A stretch of 64,000 nt of DNA. Origin: Solenopsis invicta. Its lineage: Eukaryota; Arthropoda; Insecta; Hymenoptera; Formicidae. The stretch is taken from assembly GCF_016802725.1 (NCBI RefSeq), contig NC_052665.1:6014001-6078000 (forward strand), in the 5' to 3' direction. Of the stretch, positions 58,882 to 64,000 are shown piece by piece. Both the position numbers and the translations under genes were made by a program. Numbering within the stretch: the stretch's first letter is position 1; every line of letters begins with the position of its first letter. Below the pieces are notes generated by a model. The model made no database searches. It saw only the letters and a program-made list of their open reading frames with translations, and was not told the DNA's origin.

Positions 58882-60346
58882 ATGGGAGGCTGCATAGGTA
58901 TAACGAGGGCAAGAAATGCCTCAATCAATGATACATCGGAAAATTCGAGCAGAACTAATTCGGGTGAGATTGCCATCGAAATCTTTTCTGTAGAAGATAC
59001 ATTGAACATCAACTAACCTTGAAGTCACTTTAACTTTATTTTTGTCTTTGTATCTGAGGTGTACGTTATCTATTAAGTGGAGTATCATTCATATCTACTC
59101 AATTAAGTTCAATAATTATAAAATTGTAGTTTGAGTAATATCAACATAGTAAAATCAACGTAACAGCAATGCATGTGTAGATTATATGGAGTTTATTGGC
59201 TGATTTTTACTTGACACTTTCTAAAGGTTTTATTTCAATAACTTTTTATTGATCATAAAATTTAGATTTGACTAGATGCTCTTATTAATTAACACAGTTT
59301 TATAATATATTTACAAATTTAACAATTATATAGTTGTCTTTATGATGTGAAAAAGAAATTATATAAAAAAACACCAAAAAAATTAAATTATTTACTGTCA
59401 TTACATAGATTTTGTGTTATTTAGATGTAGCAGTTTTATAAAAGAGAATTTTTAAGATTTTAATAAATTGATATATATTTATCTCTGTGAATAAAACGAT
59501 TAATTTATATAGGGAATACAAGAAAAAATCATCTTTTATGTCACGAGGTAATCAGATGGAAATCGGATGTACCTCTAACTGAGGGTCAGCTGAGAAGTAA
59601 GCGAGATGAATTTTGGGACACTGCACCAGCATTTGATGGTCGTAAAGAAATTTGGGACGCACTGAGGGCAGGTGCAACTGCAGCAGAAGCACAGGATTAT
59701 CAGTTGGCACAGGCCATATTAGATGGAGCTAATATTTCTGTACCAAATGGTTTCTTAACCGAATGTTATGACGAGTTAGGGACTCGTTATCAAGTACCTA
59801 TTTATTGTTTATCCTACCCAATTAATATCGTAAAAGAAGATAGTGGGAGAGACTCACCTGCTGATTGCTCAGGTAACAAAATTTTGAAAGTTTATTTCAG
59901 TGTAATAATTTGCAGAAGTTTTGTTTTATTTTGTTACTGTATTAATTTGGTACAGAACCAGTCGACGAAGGAACAGAACAAACTTTAAAACTTAGACTAT
60001 CGACTACTTTAGGAGAAGTTAAACTACCTGTTTATAGCAATGACACTATTGCTATTGCTAAGAAAAAATTACAGGTTTGTATAAGATTAATTAAATATTT
60101 AATCAAATGTATATATGTTATATTAGAATAATTGCTTGTAACTGATAATGCTAATAATAATAGTAATAATTTTATTGTTTATAGAGTCAAGAGGGTTTGG
60201 AACCTTCACGTCAAAGGTGGTTCTTTGGTGGGAAATTGCTTGGTGATAAAATGCATGTAGAAGAAGCAAAGGTACAGCCAGGTTACATAATACAAGTAAT
60301 TGTAAATCCAGAGAAATCAGATAACATCTCTGGGAAGACTAGCTGA
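58882..60346 (+). CDS. UBTD2: Ubiquitin domain-containing protein 1/2 homologue (UBTD, DC-UbP)
   Basis: Four exons: 58882-58963, 59513-59872, 59956-60074 and 60185-60346; phase-consistent, 240 aa (human UBTD2 is 234). It begins MGGCIG, a likely N-myristoylation/palmitoylation signal (Gly2, Cys4) as in the vertebrate proteins. Residues about 45-145 are the DC-UbP N-terminal domain (RWKSDVPLTEGQLRSKRDEF, WDTAPAFDGRKEIWDAL, AILDGANISVPNGFLTECYDELG). Residues about 160-235 are a ubiquitin-like fold (LRLSTTLGEVKLPV, SRQRWFFGGKLLGDKM, GYIIQVIV) without a C-terminal Gly-Gly, so it is not conjugated. Family role: platform that recruits UBE2D-type conjugating enzymes, with reported links to p53/MDM2 and membrane signalling. 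Vertebrates have two paralogues, insects one; the symbol is therefore approximate. AATAAA at 60624. Confidence 0.93.
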
Positions 60347-63104
60347 ACTGATAACATGCATAAACACATAACAAAGTATGTTTTAATCAGTAATCAGTAA
60401 TAGGCATACTTTTACGCTTGTTAACAAAACTTGTTAATCATATATCAAAGAATATTATAGTTTTTACTTTTATTGTCACATAATTGTAGAGTGATGAATC
60501 ATTTTAGGATAAATTGGACATAACAAAACTTTCTATTATAAATTTATTTAATGAAATCGCGAATTAAGTGCAATTTTCTTTTCGCTATGTATCATATATT
60601 TATCCATATACGTTATCACATGCAATAAAAGTGTATAATAAAAAAAGTTATGTGTGTAGGAGTAAGAGTGAGAAAGAGAGAAAATACTAATAGAATAAAA
60701 CAAGCATATCTTTATAAATTCGGCTTTTTTCAATATGATGAATTTTTTTCATCAAGAAAATTGACTGAAATGATTTATTTATATCTACGTAAGATATATA
60801 TACATACAAACGTATGAACATACTATTTTTTATAATTCGTAATGTAAGTTTATGCAGTGTCACATTATCAAAATTTTTCTTTTCTTATTGCAAAACTTAT
60901 TAAGTGACATATTGAATTGTACATTGAAACGGAACGGCCATTATGTGAGGTAATATTTTATAAAAAAAAAATATATATATCACTATATATACTTTATATA
61001 TACATATTATATAAAGTATAGAATATTGCTTTTGCAAAAGAGGGGAAATGGTGATTTTTTATCTATTTGTGTCATTGCGTGTCATTACATCACGTATGAA
61101 TACGAAAAGCATAAACTGTATTCAATTGACAATAGTGAAAAAAAGAAAATATAATACTCATTGCAAAATACTATACACTTAGGACTTGTTTAACAATCTA
61201 TGTTCTATTTGAAACTATTGACTTACTTCTTTGTAATTTTTGTCAAGAATTAGTCTTACGTAAGAAAATAATATAAGAATTTATTTCAGTTTCTTAATAC
61301 GTATATTCTACACTAATATTTCTGTTCTAATACATCCATTGTCCTACTCTCTAACATAATATAGTAAAATAATTTTAAATTATTATATACTCACATTTTA
61401 TTTTTTCGTAAAAATCTAAATTTTTGTAGGCCTAACATTGTTTTGTAAGTATAGTTAAGATGTTAAATAAGATTTTGACAACTGAATCATTTTAGAAGAG
61501 AATTATGATAATAAGACTAAGGGTAAATTTGCATTTATGTCACATAAACAAAATTACGAATTATGTAACCAATAGGTTTACTATATGTGCAATACATATA
61601 TTGCATATATTGTATATACCAGAGACAAGTTCTCACAGAGTGCTTTGCATCAAACAAGTCAATGATTATCATTATTGAATAAGATTTAATCATGATAATC
61701 TTGTATTTTATATGTATCACTTAAATTGTGCGTATAAAAAACTGCACTGCCCAATTTTGACTAGTTTATTAAAATTTTAATATTTTAATAGCTCTGGTAC
61801 ATAATTTTGCCAGCTACAATATCAATCTCCTTTCTTCTAAAGATGCGTGTCAATGAAGTGAAAATTTCTTTTTTCACAAAAAGACGACGAAGAGACTAAT
61901 GTATTTGAAAATTATAGAAAAATTATAACCAGTAAAATTGCATTTATACGCATATGTAGTATTAATTATTAAGTACTGTTCAATGCAGAAGAGTCCCAAT
62001 AATGGTGCATCTCTTTTTATCAAACTGATGTTAAGCTTAGAAGATACAATTATTTCGTAACAGTTTAAAAAGTGTCCAAATTATAAAAGAAACACCAATA
62101 CAATTTGTATGGTAAAAATTGAGCGCAATAATCATTTCTTTCATCAAAAAATATGCTCTAGCGATACACAAACACATAATAACAGATTCAGAAGATATTA
62201 AATAAGATCTCTAGATTATATAATTCATGTGTATTTATATTTGTAGATCTCGTGTAACAATAATTAATATAAAATTTGGCCGTTTTGAATAATACTTTCT
62301 TCGTATTCAATATTTTAAGATGCAAGTTCTATTAATACTAGCGCTCAGTTTAATATTAAGCAAAAGTGTGATGTCAAACGTCGCCAAAATAGGAAGAAAA
62401 TAACTCTTATGTAAATAAAAAATGTTACAATAATGAAATGTAATTTAACTGCCTGATAAAAAATGGTACTTAATATTAATAATTACTGTATTGGACCAAT
62501 GCATGCGAAGTATTTTAAAATCAACAAATAATTGGCCATAATAGAATAAGTGCTCTATATGTAAAGATATTTTCTGAAGAATTGAGTTAAATAATAAATT
62601 ATATCTCTAATAATATAAAAGAGTTATTTCTCGCTTACGCATAATTCATAACATATTTCAAAATAATTGATATTGAACTGAATTTTGTTCTGGAACGATT
62701 GTTACGCATATATGTATTTCACGATCTTCACGCACTGATATTTTTTGAAATTGTGTCACATTCTGAAAACGTAAAATTAGTTATAATTATACAAAAAAAT
62801 TATTTCATGTTACATATATTTGATAATATACATGTTGTTTAGAAAACAAAGTTATAGTATGTATATAATAGTTCCTAAGATTAATCACTAATTATTATAA
62901 CAATATATTGTGAAATAAAGCGCGAAAACGTTATGAAAATAATAAAAAGCTCTATCTGATATCCTACTACTAAAATAAGTAATATAAAAAATACACAAGA
63001 ATAAATAAGAAAAATGTAACGTTTTGTGAATAAAATATCTTTTTTATTTTTAATCTGTACAAAATGTCACAAATTTGTAATTACAGTTGTACTATTTTTC
63101 AAAT
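60347..63104. other. AT-rich spacer with UBTD and COX15 3' regions
   Basis: Convergent 3' flanks. UBTD polyadenylation signals lie near 60624. For COX15 on the minus strand TTTATT (AATAAA reversed) is at 63043-63048, right after its stop. In between there is no recognisable coding or RNA gene; TA-rich low-complexity DNA occurs around 60960-61020. Confidence 0.6.
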
Positions 63105-64000
63105 TTATTTAGCAAATTTTCCTAAATATTTCAGTTCATGGCACAGCCAAATTATACTACTTAAAAGTATGAGACTGCCAGATTGATGTGACGCAGCTAG
63201 CGTTAGAGGAACATGATATAATAAAGTTGAAATGCCTAAAAGTACTTGAAGATAGCCAGCACAAAGTACAGCAGCTACAGCCTTTCTTCCTCGACCAGGA
63301 AGCTTATGTTTACGAGACAGAACACCCAAACAAGTAATCAATGCTATGGTAGTGATTCCCTGCATAAATTATATGTATATGAAATAATATGTAACATAAT
63401 TAACAACTGTATGCATAGCTTACCAAAATTCTGTGATCAAATTGAACTGTAGTTGGATTTTCTGTAAAGTTTCTTAATACTGGAGATATACCGAGTATAT
63501 CATCAGGTATCCATTTATCTGCCATTTTTGGAAAAGTGTTATAAATAAGACCAGCGTCCATTCCAGCTACAAATGCTCCCGACAAAGCGGTGACAAATAC
63601 TAGTCCTTTTGTCGAGTAAATTAATCCTTTAAATCTTTTCAGTGCTTTCAATGCATTACTCGCGATTACAGTACCAGAGACATTTACAGTTAGCTTTTGA
63701 GCAGGAATCAGATGATCCAAAGCGTTATAGAGAAATCCAGTATACAAAAGCAACGCCAATCCGAGGTGCGTGGCTAAACGATACTGCGACACCCGCGGGA
63801 CATCGGATGGTTCTATAAAACGATCTTCCAATCCAGATTTAACCATGTACCATCCCATGAGTCCTTGCAGGCCAATTAGAGATCCTAAGACAACAACGCG
63901 CGTTTTCATTCCTGGTTTTAGCATACCTTTATACCAAAAATACGTTGCTGGAATTACAAATGCAGCGCCAATTAAACGTCCCCACATTCTGTGCAAATAT
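63105..64000 (-). CDS. COX15: COX15, heme A synthase (C-terminal part; cut by the window edge)
   Basis: Two exons visible: 64000-63424 (continues past the window) and 63359-63105 with the stop. The inner-mitochondrial-membrane enzyme converts heme O to heme A, the cofactor of cytochrome c oxidase. Conserved pieces in order: HRMWGRLIG with a heme-ligand His, LQGLMGWYMVKSGLED, PRVSQYRLATHLGLAL with the second His, SGAFVAGMDAGLIYNTFPKM, NPTTVQFDHRIL with the third, and PLTLAASHQSGSLILL with the fourth, plus hydrophobic helices between. The four histidines present suggest an intact enzyme. The N-terminal third, with the targeting signal, lies beyond position 64000. The reading before HRMWG is Tyr-Leu, which fits the family, so this is exon sequence right up to the edge. 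Confidence 0.95.

Noticed and set aside
1..64000. CRISPR array, prophage, operon, tRNA or rRNA
   Set aside because: None seen; the DNA is a eukaryotic nuclear segment with introns, and repeats are microsatellites, MITE-like elements and foldbacks.

Overview
The window is nuclear genomic DNA of an insect, most likely a hymenopteran and probably an ant. Genes carry spliceosomal introns with GT..AG (twice GC..AG) borders. Introns and spacers are AT-rich, while promoters are GC-rich with CTCG-type tetranucleotide tracts. A decayed non-LTR retrotransposon tail of a kind familiar from ant genomes, a Tc1/mariner-like MITE and long foldbacks are present. No rRNA, tRNA, CRISPR array or prokaryotic operon was seen. 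Exon models were built by hand from splice signals, reading phase and remembered similarity to known families; all are phase-consistent.

Layout: 1-1.1 kb, probably the 3' UTR of an upstream gene. 1.1-4.5 kb, AT-rich spacer ending in a LINE 3' remnant. 4.6-6.5 kb (-), EF-hand rhomboid protease (RHBDL1/3, rho-4 type). 6.5-8.8 kb, GC-rich divergent promoter region with a consensus RFX X-box. 8.8-14.6 kb (+), Mks1 (B9-domain ciliary transition-zone protein). 15.7-17.7 kb (+), an unnamed C2H2 zinc-finger protein. 19.5-24.8 kb (+), SUGP1 (SURP/G-patch splicing factor) with a foldback element in an intron. 25.3-28.3 kb (-), an ecdysteroid-kinase-like (CHK) protein. 28.3-36 kb, a long non-coding interval holding a MITE, nested palindromes and a near-perfect hairpin. 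36.1-40.3 kb (+), a secreted coiled-coil/fibrinogen-domain protein. 41.2-57.9 kb (-), unc79 in about 46 exons. 58.9-60.3 kb (+), UBTD1/2 ubiquitin-like-domain protein, head-to-head with unc79. 60.3-63.1 kb, AT-rich spacer. 63.1-64 kb (-), COX15, cut by the window edge.

The genes are mostly conserved single-copy loci that do not form one pathway: intramembrane proteolysis, cilia, splicing, NALCN channel regulation, ubiquitin biology and heme A synthesis. I found no convincing new multi-gene system. The points most worth checking are the X-box in front of Mks1, two GC-AG introns at conserved codons, the foldback element carrying CCTAA (insect telomere-type) units, and the 81-nt hairpin in the fibrinogen-gene upstream interval.
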